Shown here: positions 9,088-17,202 of the stretch, piece after piece | Layout: every line of letters starts with the position of its first letter | How positions within the stretch are numbered: the stretch's first letter is position 1 | Assembly (NCBI RefSeq): GCF_017355885.1 | Contig: NZ_JAFEUU010000001.1 | Span: 62,001 to 126,000, forward strand | Direction of reading: 5' to 3' | Length of the DNA stretch: 64,000 nt | DNA from: Sabulicella rubraurantiaca | GTDB taxonomy: Bacteria > Pseudomonadota > Alphaproteobacteria > Acetobacterales > Acetobacteraceae | Notes under the pieces: generated by a model | The model's input: the letters and a program-made list of their open reading frames with translations, nothing else | The model's database searches: none | Told to the model about the DNA's origin: nothing | Translations under genes and position numbers: made by a program

Positions 9088-10058
9088 GAGGTCACTCCAT
9101 GATGGGAAGCGGGGGCAAGGCGGCGCGCCGCCTCGGGCTGGAGGGAGCGCGCCCAGGGGGCGAGCAGGGCGGCGTCGGCGATGTCGGGCGGGAGGTGACC
9201 GGCCTCGCGCATCTCGGCGATCCAGCGGGAGGCGCCTTCCGCGGTGGCTTCGGGCACGAAACCCATGCGGTGCGTCCCGTCGAAGGCGGAGGCGATGACG
9301 GCGTCGGGCAGGGCGGGGAAGGCGCGGCGGCGCAGGATCGCCACTGCTTCCTCCCGGTTCTCCGGCGCGTTCAGCCACGCTCCTGCCGCAAGGATCGCGG
9401 CGGTTGCGGCCAGCGCGGCCTCACGCCGCGCCTCCGCGACGTCACCGCGGAACGCCAGCAGCTTCTCCGGATGGTCCGGCCAGAGCGCGGCGGTGCCCGC
9501 CACAACTCGGCCCAGCCGGGAGGCCTCGGCGGCGGCCGGCCAGGGTGCGCCGGCGCAGAAGCCATCAATCACCCCCTGCGCGACCAGATCGGCCATGGCG
9601 GGCGGGGGCGCGGCGAGCGGCACGGCATCCTCCACACCCTGTGCGGCGAGCCAGCGGCGCAGCAGGTAATGATGCGCAGAGAAGGGGTGAACGATGCCAA
9701 GCCGCGCCCCGGGCCGCAGCCCGGTCTCGAGCGCGCGCCACGACAGGAAGATACCGTTGCCGTTGCGCGACAGCCCGCATCCGACCGCCAGATCGGCGCG
9801 GATCCCACCAGCGCCGGCTCCGAGCGCCAGGGCAAGCGGGGTCAGCAGATGCGCTCCGTCGAGCGCCCCGAAGGCAAGCCTATCCCGCAGGCCCGCCCAG
9901 GACGTCTCGGGGGCGAGCGCCGCGCGCAGCCCCACGGCCTGGAAGAAGCCAAGTGCCTCCGCCACCAGCAGGGGCGCCGCGTCCACCAGCGGCACGCATC
10001 CGAGGCGCAAGGCTGGCGCGTCGGGACGGAGATTGGGGAGTGACAGGTCGAGCGGCAC
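9084..10058 (-). CDS. nasS: NasS-type nitrate/nitrite sensor (NrtA-like, cytoplasmic)
   Basis: Homolog of NrtA/CmpA (324 aa) with no signal peptide: it starts MPLDLSLPNLRPDAPALRLG. It keeps the family motifs GALDGAHLLTPLALAL, GFCAGAPWPAAAEAS and WPDHPEKLLAFRGDVAE. In the well-studied NasS/NasT pair, NasS holds the ANTAR protein NasT until nitrate or nitrite binds. Missing export signal plus nasT next door makes that role likely. The start is GTG at 10058. The alternative, a second unexported receptor of unknown ligand, is less likely. Confidence 0.85.
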   Translation of the reverse strand: MPLDLSLPNLRPDAPALRLGCVPLVDAAPLLVAEALGFFQAVGLRAALAPETSWAGLRDRLAFGALDGAHLLTPLALALGAGAGGIRADLAVGCGLSRNGNGIFLSWRALETGLRPGARLGIVHPFSAHHYLLRRWLAAQGVEDAVPLAAPPPAMADLVAQGVIDGFCAGAPWPAAAEASRLGRVVAGTAALWPDHPEKLLAFRGDVAEARREAALAATAAILAAGAWLNAPENREEAVAILRRRAFPALPDAVIASAFDGTHRMGFVPEATAEGASRWIAEMREAGHLPPDIADAALLAPWARSLQPEAARRLAPASHHGVTS

Positions 10059-10100
10059 GCGGCGCCACCGGCTTCGGGCGGGCCGTCCTGGGCCGCCGGG

Positions 10101-10138
10101 AAAAGGGATGGGCCGCGTGGGGTGCGCCCTTGCATCCC
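10101..10138 (-). terminator. GC-rich terminator-like hairpin before nasS
   Basis: On the minus strand, GGGAT (10138-10134) and GGGC (10129-10126), separated by a 4-nt bulge, pair with GCCC (10113-10110) and ATCCC (10109-10105). TTTT follows directly (10104-10101). It lies about 43 nt upstream of nasS, where a NasT-controlled terminator would be expected. Confidence 0.5.
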
Positions 10139-10194
10139 GCCCATGCCCGAAGCCCTACCAGCGCTTCGGCGGTGCAGCAAAGCAAAAATGCACG

Positions 10195-10226
10195 AAAAAA
10201 AGTCCATCAGCTTGTTATATGCTGAT
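10195..10226 (-). terminator. Hairpin plus T run after nasT
   Basis: On the minus strand, ATCAGC (10226-10221) pairs with GCTGAT (10211-10206) across a 9-nt loop. GGAC and then seven T (10201-10195) follow. The stem begins 16 nt after the nasT stop. The stem is short and AT-rich, so it is a weak intrinsic terminator, or part of the leader's regulatory folding. Confidence 0.5.
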
Positions 10227-10241
10227 TCTTAGGCTAATTGC

Positions 10242-10802
10242 CTAAATATTGTTCAGATACTGTGCCGCAGCCTGCCCGAGCCCGACCCTCCGAGTCATCG
10301 CCAAGCGCTGCAATCGCCGATGTGCCTCGGGTTCCGAAAGACCTTCATCGCGCATCAGGCGCCGCTTCGCCTTGGCGATGCGGTCGCGTTCCTCGATCGT
10401 CGCGCGGGCCTGGGCGAGTTCGGCCCGCAACGCTTCATGAGCGCGGAAGCGCAGGATTGCGACCTCCAGCACCCTTCGCACCCGCGCCGGGGAAAGCCCC
10501 TCCACCACATAGGCCGCAACCCCTGCCTCCAGCGCTGCGCTGATCTGCTCCGGCGCACCACGCTCGGCGAAGAGCACCACCGGGCGGGGTTCGTCGCGAT
10601 TCAGGGCGCGCATCGCCTCCAGCGCATCGCGGGATGGGTCGTCCATGTCGCAGACGATGACATTCGCACCTGAGTCGCGGACGCGTGCCGTCAGGTTGGC
10701 GACATCAGGCGCGATGGCGACAACGGTGCATCCCGTCGCCTCCAGCCCCTCGCGCACCGCCTGGGCGCGCGCTGCCTCGGCATCCACAAGCAGAATCTTC
10801 AG
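10242..10802 (-). CDS. nasT: ANTAR-domain response regulator NasT
   Basis: Antiterminator of the nitrate operon (186 aa with the start used here). The receiver-like domain occupies about residues 1-115, with KILLVD as first strand, NVIVCDMDDPSRD, and AYVVEGLSPARV. A coiled-coil linker (ELAQARATIEERDRI) leads into the ANTAR domain with AKRRLMRDEGLSEPEAHRRL. No ATG, GTG or TTG gives an intact first beta strand. GTG at 10787 would remove KILLV. CTG at 10802, with GGGGG about 8-9 nt upstream, restores LKILLVDAEAAR and fits NasT proteins that begin MKILIVD. The CTG start is therefore my choice but unproven. Confidence 0.88.
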   Translation of the reverse strand: MKILLVDAEAARAQAVREGLEATGCTVVAIAPDVANLTARVRDSGANVIVCDMDDPSRDALEAMRALNRDEPRPVVLFAERGAPEQISAALEAGVAAYVVEGLSPARVRRVLEVAILRFRAHEALRAELAQARATIEERDRIAKAKRRLMRDEGLSEPEAHRRLQRLAMTRRVGLGQAAAQYLNNI

Positions 10803-10880
10803 CGTCCCAGACCCCCGGCATGGTGCCCGGCGCTGGCGTCATTCCCTGCTCCCCAGTCTGCCCGATGCGCAGCCCGCGCG

Positions 10881-11312
10881 CTACGGGGAAGGGGGCATCA
10901 GCACCACCCGGACGCCGGAGGCCCGCGCCACGCCCGCCGGGCCGCGCTGCAGGAAGCCACGCGTGCGGGCTTCCGCGCGGATGCGGTCGCGCTCCAGACC
11001 CGTCTTCGCCAGCTCCGCACTCACGAAGCGTGCCCGCCGCGCCGCGAGCCGGCTCGCCGTCTCTGCGCCGCCTTCGTCCGAAGCCGCAAAGCCCAGGACG
11101 CAGAGGTTGCGCGAGGGGGCTGCCTTGGCCTGTGCGATCAGCTCCTCCAGTGGGTCAAGCGCGGCTGCCTCCGCTCGGTCACGCCCGCGCCCGAAGGCGA
11201 CGATCGCGTAATCCTCCTCAAGCCGCTCCGCGCCGACGCAGGAGAACTCGCGGATCTGTGCATCCACCGGCGCAGCGGCGAGCAGGAGCAGGGCGGCGAG
11301 GGCGAGGCGCAT
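10881..11312 (-). CDS. Small exported protein, function unknown
   Basis: Protein of 143 aa. A hydrophobic N-terminus, MRLALAALLLLAAAPVDAQ, is a probable Sec signal peptide cleaved after DAQ. The mature part has cysteines in EFSCVGAE and NLCVLGFAASDEGG. The stretch ETASRLAARRARFVSAELAKTGL recalls the C-terminal helices of OmpA-like domains, but the rest of that domain is missing. The ATG overlaps the cupin gene stop by one base, so the two are probably cotranscribed. I do not recognise the family. Confidence 0.7.
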   Translation of the reverse strand: MRLALAALLLLAAAPVDAQIREFSCVGAERLEEDYAIVAFGRGRDRAEAAALDPLEELIAQAKAAPSRNLCVLGFAASDEGGAETASRLAARRARFVSAELAKTGLERDRIRAEARTRGFLQRGPAGVARASGVRVVLMPPSP

Positions 11313-12544
11313 CACGCTGGCACCACCAGCCCGGCCTCCTTCAGCTTGCCAAGCAGCCCCGCGGCATCGGCACCCGGATGCGCCTTCGCCAGCTCGGTTT
11401 CCGTCACATCAGGCCGCGCCAGCGCCCAGGCCGCGGCTTCGGCTTCGTGTGGCGAGAGGGGAAGGGCGCCGCTGGGCGCCTTCAGCACCCATTCCGCGCC
11501 ACGGCGGACCGGCTTCGCCCCGGTGGCGACGATGCGGAAGGCGGCGGCATCGGCGCCCTCCGACTCGCCGGCACCAGCGCCTTCCGGCACCATGCCGCGC
11601 CAGCCCAGCAGGTCGTTGCCGCCGCGGCGATAGCGGTAATCGGCGACAAAGCGCTCGAGCACCTCCATGACCTTCGGATCCCTGCAAAGTTCGGCGATGC
11701 GCTGGCCCAGCTGGCCTGCGCGCTGCGTCAGCGCGAACTTCGCGGCGGCGGAGCCGTCCTGGCGCGGCAAAGGCTGGCGGAAGGCGGCGTCGTAGAGGAC
11801 GCGTTCTCCGAGGATCGTCATCAGGTCCATACCCACCGGCGCATGGGCGCCATAGGCGACATGGACGGAAGCCGGAGCCTCGGCCAGCGCGTCGTGATAC
11901 CAGCCGCGCGGCAGGTAGAGCAGGTCGCCCGGCTTCATCAGGACCTTGGCGCGCAGCCTGCCCTTCGCCTGCTCGTGATGCTCCTGCGTCTGGGAGCGGA
12001 AGATGGGGTGGCTGATGGGCCACTCGGCGCGGCCTTCCCAGACATTCCAGGTCTTCTCGCCCTCGACCTGCACCGCCCAGACGTCATGTGTGTCGTAATG
12101 CGCCGGGAATGCCTTGTGGGACTGCCAGGAAATATAGACATTCGCCTGCGCCTTCCCGAGCCCCGCGGACTCGATGGCGTGGGAAACGGAAGCGAGGCCC
12201 GGCGTCAGGCTGTCCACGTCGTTCATGACGACGCTCGCGCCGCGCTTCACCCATTCGCGCACCTTGTCCACCACGGGCTGCATCAGCGTGCCGCCGTCGT
12301 CGCGCCCCGTGCTGCTGGCGCAGTATTCGTGCGGCGGCACCGGCTTGCCATCCAGCACCAGCTTGAGCGAGTGCGACGTCCAGGCATGGGTCATGTCCAG
12401 CAGCCGGTTGATCTGCCGCCAGGACAGGACGGAAGCGAACTTCGCCGGGTCGCCTTTGAGGTGCAGCGGCTGCTTGTCGTGGTATTCTGCGAAAAACTGC
12501 TCCGGCGTCATGGGCGCCAGAAGCTGGGCGAGGGTCATGGTCAT
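11312..12544 (-). CDS. Cupin-4 / JmjC-type 2-oxoglutarate oxygenase (ROXA-like)
   Basis: Fe(II)/2-oxoglutarate-dependent oxygenase of the cupin-4 (PF08007) group (410 aa), related to the YcfD/ROX ribosomal-protein hydroxylases. The HxD facial-triad motif is H149-Y-D151 in PAHYDTHDVWAVQVEGEKTW. The distal histidine is H217 in LYLPRGWYHDAL. The C-terminal 150 residues form a winged-helix-like tail. The start ATG at 12544 has a near-perfect AAGGAGGTGG ribosome binding site. It is divergent from the glutamate dehydrogenase gene with 137 bp between. The substrate (ribosomal protein or other) cannot be read from the sequence. Confidence 0.82.
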   Translation of the reverse strand: MTMTLAQLLAPMTPEQFFAEYHDKQPLHLKGDPAKFASVLSWRQINRLLDMTHAWTSHSLKLVLDGKPVPPHEYCASSTGRDDGGTLMQPVVDKVREWVKRGASVVMNDVDSLTPGLASVSHAIESAGLGKAQANVYISWQSHKAFPAHYDTHDVWAVQVEGEKTWNVWEGRAEWPISHPIFRSQTQEHHEQAKGRLRAKVLMKPGDLLYLPRGWYHDALAEAPASVHVAYGAHAPVGMDLMTILGERVLYDAAFRQPLPRQDGSAAAKFALTQRAGQLGQRIAELCRDPKVMEVLERFVADYRYRRGGNDLLGWRGMVPEGAGAGESEGADAAAFRIVATGAKPVRRGAEWVLKAPSGALPLSPHEAEAAAWALARPDVTETELAKAHPGADAAGLLGKLKEAGLVVPA

Positions 12545-12681
12545 GGCCACCTCCTTAGCGAATGCGCGACGGAACTTCACGCGTGGCCGGCAATCCCGGC
12601 CGTTTCCACGACCTTGCCCCAGCCGACCCTGGACGGGGAAGGCCCCCCTGGCCCATGGTCGGCCCCAATCGGAGGATACGG

Positions 12682-15600
12682 ATGCCTGAAGCCCCCAACC
12701 CCACGCGCGACCCGTTGCGGCAGGAGATTCTCGCCGCGGCCTCCCGCCGCGTGCCTGAAGGCTTCGCGCAACGCCTGCTGCCCGCCCTCTACCATGACGT
12801 TCCGACCCCCGAACTGGCTACCCGCCCGCCCGAGGCCTTGGCCGCCGCCGCCGCATCGCTGGCCGACCTCGCCGCGACGCGCCGCAAGGACGAGGCAGCG
12901 GTCCGCCTTACCCCGCCGGGCGCCGGCAGCGGCCCCCATGCCGTGGCGGAACTCGTGACCGACGACATGCCCTTCCTGGTGGACAGCGTCCTCGCGGCGC
13001 TGACGCAGCACGGGCGCGTCGTGAAGGAGTTGCTGCACCCGATCCTGGACGGGCAGAGCCTGATGCGCGTCAGCATTGCCGCCGCACCGGGGCAGCTCCT
13101 TTCGACCGCGCGGCCCGGCGACTGGCCGACCGTGGAGGCGGCGCTGCGCCGCGCCATGGCCGATGTGCGCGCTGCGGTGTCGGATTTCCCGCGCATGGCG
13201 GAATTGCTGCAGGGCGCCGAGGAGGAGGTGGGCGGCGGCGAGGCGGCCGAGTTCCTGCGCTGGATGCGCGAGGATAATTTCGTGCTGCTGGGCCATCGTA
13301 GGCTTGTCCTGAGCGGAGAGGGTGCGGCGCCGGTGCCGGAGGAGAATCTCGGCCTGCTGCGCTCGCCCGAAGTGCCGGTCTTCGATGCACTGGCGCATCT
13401 GCCGGAAATCGCGCCCTCGATCCGTGCGGCGCTGGTGGAAGGGCCACCGGTCACCGTGGCGAAGGCAAATATGCGTGCGACCGTCCACCGGCCGCAGCAT
13501 GCCGACGTGGTGGCGACGCGCGGTCCCGATGGGACGCGACTGTTCCTGGGCCTCTTCGCCGCGGCCGCTTACAACCGCAACCCGCGTTCCATCCCTCTGC
13601 TGCGCGGCAAGGTGGAACGCATCCTCGACGCGGCCGGCGTCTCGCCTGCCACCCATGACGGGCGCGCCCTGCGCAACATCCTCGACACCTGGCCGCGCGA
13701 CGAATTGTTCCAGGCAAGTGAGGCGGAGATCCTGGAAGGCGCGCGGCGCGCCCTGGATCTGACCATCCGTCCGCGCCCCGCGCTCTACCTCCGGCGCGAT
13801 CCGTTCGGCCGCTTCACCAGCGCCATCGCCTGGCTCCCACGTGAGAGCTTCGACACGCGGTTGCGCCACCAAGTCGGGGGCATGCTGGCCTGTGCGCTCG
13901 GCGGGCGGCTTTCCGCCTTCTATATCGCGCTGGGCGACGCGCCGCTGGCGCGCGTCCACTACATCATCGGCACCGATCCGAGCTCCGCGCGCGAGGTGGA
14001 CCAGGTGGCGCTGGAAGCGGCGGTCATCCAGGCCGCCCGTTCCTTCCCCGAGCGGCTCTCCGAGGCCCTGTCCGCCGAGCGCGGCGAGGCGGCGGCGGGA
14101 GAGGCGCTGTCGGTCTGGCGCGACGCCTTCCCCGCTTCGTACCGCGAGGGCGAGGATGCGGGCTCCGCCGCGCAAGACCTTGCCTTGGCCGAAAGGGCCG
14201 TGAGCACCAACCGTCCCGCCGCGCTGCTGGCCCGTGTTCCGGGTGCGCCCGCCGACCGCGTGACGTTACGCCTCGCCATGCCGGGTGCTCCGCTGGCCCT
14301 GGCGGATGGGCTGCCCATCTTCGAGAGCCTGGACCTTCGCGCCATCGAGGAGGTGCCGCATCGCCTGTCGCCGCAGGGGCGCGAGCCGATGACGCTGCAC
14401 GTCTTCCAGTTTGACGCCCGTGCCAAATGGGAGGAGGGGCGCGCCCCGCTGCTGCTCGATGCGCTGGACGCCCTGCTTTCCGGCCAGGCCGAGGCGGACG
14501 GCTTCAACCGGCTGATCCTGCGCGCAGGCCTGTCCTGGCGCGAATGCTGGCTGCTCCGCGCCATCTTCCGCTGGTGCAAGCAGGTGGGCTTCACCTTCGC
14601 GCAGGAAAGCGTCACCGCGGCCCTGGCCCAGGAGGCCAAGGCCGCTGGCCTGCTGGTACGTCTGTTCCACGCCCGCTTCGCCGAGGGGGCGGAGGCGGAC
14701 GAGAAGGAAGCCGAGGCCGAGTTCGACCGCGCCCTCGACGAAGTCGCCGATCCGGATGCCGACCGCATCCTGCGCCGCATGAAGCGCGTGCTGGACGCGA
14801 TGCTCCGCACCAATTTCTTCCAGGAGAAGCCCTACCTCGCCTTCAAGCTGGACAGCGCGCGGGCAGGCGACATGCCGGCGCCACGCCCCTGGCGGGAGAT
14901 CTTCATCCATTCGCCGACGATGGAAGGATGCCACCTCCGCGCCGGCCCGGTCGCGCGCGGCGGCATTCGCTGGTCCGACCGGCGCGAGGATTTCCGCACC
15001 GAGATCCTGGGCCTGATGAAGGCGCAGCGCCTCAAGAACGTCGTGATTGTCCCGACCGGCGCCAAGGGCGGCTTCGTCCTGAAGGGCGAGGTTCCGACGG
15101 AGCGCGAGGCGCTGCAGCAGACGGGCATCGCTGCCTACCAGTCCCTCGTGCGCGGGATGCTGGACCTGACGGATAATTATCGCGGCACGGAGGTGATGAC
15201 GCCACCCGGCATCCGCCGCCGCGACGGCGACGACCCCTACATCGTCGCCGCGGCCGACAAGGGCACCGCTACGTTCAGCGACATCGCCAATGCGCTCTCG
15301 GCCGAGTACGGGTTCTGGCTGGGTGATGCCTTCGCCAGCGGCGGCTCTGCCGGCTATGATCACAAGGGAATGGGGATCACGGCGCGTGGTGCCTGGGTGA
15401 TGGTCGAGCGCCATTTCACCGAGACGCTGGGCCGATCCATCCACGACGCGCCCTTTACCGTCGCAGGGGTGGGCGACATGTCGGGCGACGTGTTCGGAAA
15501 TGGCCTGCTGATCTCGAAGCAGGCGAAGCTGCTCGCGGCCTTCGATCACCGCCACATCTTCCTCGACCCCGATCCGGATCCGGCGCAAAGCTACGCGGAG

Positions 15601-17202
15601 CGGGAGCGCCTGTTTCGCCTCCCGCGTTCCTCTTGGGCGGATTACGACGCCGCACGCATCAGCAAGGGCGGCGGCGTCTTCCCTCGCCAGCAGAAATCCA
15701 TCCCGCTCTCGCCCGAGGCGCGCGCGATGTTGGGCATCGAAGCGGAAAGCGCGGAGCCGGCCGAGGTCATGCGCGCCATCCTGCGCATGAAGGTGGACCT
15801 GCTGTATTTCGGCGGCATCGGCACCTACGTGAAATCCTCCGCCGAGAGCCAAGCCGATGCGGGCGACCGCGCGAATGACGCGATCCGCGTGGATGGGCGG
15901 AACCTGCGCGCGCGCGTGGTGGGGGAGGGGGCCAACCTCGCCGTCACCCAGGCCGGGCGCGTGGAGGCGGCGCGGTCCGGCGTGCGGCTCAATACGGACG
16001 CGATGGACAACTCCGCCGGCGTCTCCACCTCGGACCATGAGGTCAATATCAAGATCCTGCTGGCCGACGCGGAGGCGGAGGGCGTGTTGACCCGCCGTGG
16101 CCGCGACGACCTCCTCGCCGCGATGACAGATGAGGTCGCGGCGCTGGTGCTGCGCGACAATCACCTGCAATCCGTTGCCCTGTCGCTGGAGGGCATGGCC
16201 GGCGCCTCCGCCCTGCCGGCGCATGCCGCGCTGATGGCGCGGCTGGAGGCCGAGGGCATCCTGGACCGCGAAGTGGCGGGCCTGCCCGACGCTGCCGCGA
16301 TGACGGAACGCATCGCCGCCGGTGACGCGCTCACACGGCCTGCGATCGCGGCCCTGATGCCTTTCGCGAAGCTTTGGCTGGCCGACGAGCTGGGCGAGAG
16401 CGCACTGCCGGAGGATCCCGAGTTCGCGGAGCTCCTGCATGACTATTTCCCCACGCCACTGCACGAGGAACCCTATGCCGGCTTCATCGCCCGCCATCGC
16501 CTGCGCCGGGAACTGGTGGCGACGGCGCTTTCCAACCGGGTGGTGAACCGGCTCGGCCTCGCTGGGCTGTCGCGCCTGACCGCCGAGGCGGGACCGACGG
16601 ATCTCGTCGCCGCTGCCTTCATGGCGGATGCGCTGTTCGGGCTGGAAGCGCGCTTCGAGGAAGCGGAGGCGCTGCCGCCCGAGGAACGCCTAGCCGCACA
16701 ATGTGCCCTGCGCGATTTGATGGAGGCCGCAACGGCGGAGCTGCTGCCCTTCCTGCGCCAGGGCATCGGCCCCGCCCTGACCGAGCTGCGCCCCGGCCTT
16801 GCCGCCCTTGCCGAAGGGCAGGAGGCAGCAGGGCTGCGCGACTTCATCCGGAGCGTGCCGCGTCTTGCGGTCGCGCCACCCATCCTGCGCCTCGCCGCGC
16901 GACAGGGCGCCGCCCCGCCGGAGGCCGCGAAGGCGTGGGAGGAGGTGGGACGGCGCTTCATGCTGGATGCGCTGCGCGACGCAATCCGCCGCGCCCCGTT
17001 GCGCGGCCCCTTCGCCGACCGCGCCCGCGCTGCCCTGCTGGGCGAGTTGCGCGACATGCAGTCGCGCCTCGCCGCCTCGCTCTTGCAAGGCCGCGCCCCA
17101 GAACCAGGTGCTGCCCTGCCGCTTCTGCGCGAGGCAACGCGCACTCCGGATTTCGCCGCTGCCAGCGTCGCCCTGCGCGCCCTGGCGCTGGTGGAGGCAT
17201 GA
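12682..17202 (+). CDS. gdhB: NAD-specific glutamate dehydrogenase, large (180-kDa) class
   Basis: Oxidative deamination of glutamate to 2-oxoglutarate and ammonium (1506 aa, a little short of the usual ~1580-1620). The N-terminal ACT-like and regulatory half runs to about residue 700. The catalytic half follows, with MEGCHLRAGPVARGGIRWSD, PTGAKGGFVLKG, VAAADKGTATFSDIAN, VGDMSGDVFGNG, FLDPDPDP and the NAD-domain segment VVGEGANLAVTQAGRVE. The ATG at 12682 has GGAGG 6 nt upstream, so longer in-frame starts are not needed. It overlaps the MFS gene. It links amino-acid breakdown, such as glutamate from the hut pathway, to carbon metabolism. Confidence 0.95.
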   Translation: MPEAPNPTRDPLRQEILAAASRRVPEGFAQRLLPALYHDVPTPELATRPPEALAAAAASLADLAATRRKDEAAVRLTPPGAGSGPHAVAELVTDDMPFLVDSVLAALTQHGRVVKELLHPILDGQSLMRVSIAAAPGQLLSTARPGDWPTVEAALRRAMADVRAAVSDFPRMAELLQGAEEEVGGGEAAEFLRWMREDNFVLLGHRRLVLSGEGAAPVPEENLGLLRSPEVPVFDALAHLPEIAPSIRAALVEGPPVTVAKANMRATVHRPQHADVVATRGPDGTRLFLGLFAAAAYNRNPRSIPLLRGKVERILDAAGVSPATHDGRALRNILDTWPRDELFQASEAEILEGARRALDLTIRPRPALYLRRDPFGRFTSAIAWLPRESFDTRLRHQVGGMLACALGGRLSAFYIALGDAPLARVHYIIGTDPSSAREVDQVALEAAVIQAARSFPERLSEALSAERGEAAAGEALSVWRDAFPASYREGEDAGSAAQDLALAERAVSTNRPAALLARVPGAPADRVTLRLAMPGAPLALADGLPIFESLDLRAIEEVPHRLSPQGREPMTLHVFQFDARAKWEEGRAPLLLDALDALLSGQAEADGFNRLILRAGLSWRECWLLRAIFRWCKQVGFTFAQESVTAALAQEAKAAGLLVRLFHARFAEGAEADEKEAEAEFDRALDEVADPDADRILRRMKRVLDAMLRTNFFQEKPYLAFKLDSARAGDMPAPRPWREIFIHSPTMEGCHLRAGPVARGGIRWSDRREDFRTEILGLMKAQRLKNVVIVPTGAKGGFVLKGEVPTEREALQQTGIAAYQSLVRGMLDLTDNYRGTEVMTPPGIRRRDGDDPYIVAAADKGTATFSDIANALSAEYGFWLGDAFASGGSAGYDHKGMGITARGAWVMVERHFTETLGRSIHDAPFTVAGVGDMSGDVFGNGLLISKQAKLLAAFDHRHIFLDPDPDPAQSYAERERLFRLPRSSWADYDAARISKGGGVFPRQQKSIPLSPEARAMLGIEAESAEPAEVMRAILRMKVDLLYFGGIGTYVKSSAESQADAGDRANDAIRVDGRNLRARVVGEGANLAVTQAGRVEAARSGVRLNTDAMDNSAGVSTSDHEVNIKILLADAEAEGVLTRRGRDDLLAAMTDEVAALVLRDNHLQSVALSLEGMAGASALPAHAALMARLEAEGILDREVAGLPDAAAMTERIAAGDALTRPAIAALMPFAKLWLADELGESALPEDPEFAELLHDYFPTPLHEEPYAGFIARHRLRRELVATALSNRVVNRLGLAGLSRLTAEAGPTDLVAAAFMADALFGLEARFEEAEALPPEERLAAQCALRDLMEAATAELLPFLRQGIGPALTELRPGLAALAEGQEAAGLRDFIRSVPRLAVAPPILRLAARQGAAPPEAAKAWEEVGRRFMLDALRDAIRRAPLRGPFADRARAALLGELRDMQSRLAASLLQGRAPEPGAALPLLREATRTPDFAAASVALRALALVEA

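Larger units (their letters stand above)
10059..10241 (-). promoter_or_regulatory. nasT-nasS intercistronic leader, candidate NasT antitermination region
   Basis: This 183-bp gap is the only sizeable one in an operon whose other genes overlap or nearly touch. Read on the minus strand it carries three inverted repeats: ATCAGC/GCTGAT followed by a T run (10195-10226), CCGAAGC/GCTTCGG with a 9-nt loop (10147-10169), and a GC-rich stem followed by TTTT (10101-10138) before the GTG of nasS. ANTAR proteins of the NasT type are known to bind hairpins in a leader and prevent termination just downstream. That this leader does so is inference; I could not identify the two hexaloops typical of ANTAR RNA targets. 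Confidence 0.55.

Noticed and set aside
10176-10200. Sigma-54 promoter in the nasT-nasS gap
   Set aside because: The T-rich stretch has TTGC elements but not the paired GG and GC at the required -24/-12 spacing.
12577-14175. 532-codon minus-strand open frame across the start of the glutamate dehydrogenase gene
   Set aside because: It is another antisense shadow; it would also run through the divergent promoter of the cupin gene.
14266-16497. 743-codon minus-strand open frame inside the glutamate dehydrogenase gene
   Set aside because: The plus-strand protein is a clear full-length NAD-GDH. The antisense frame has no recognisable domain and stays open only because of GC-rich third positions.
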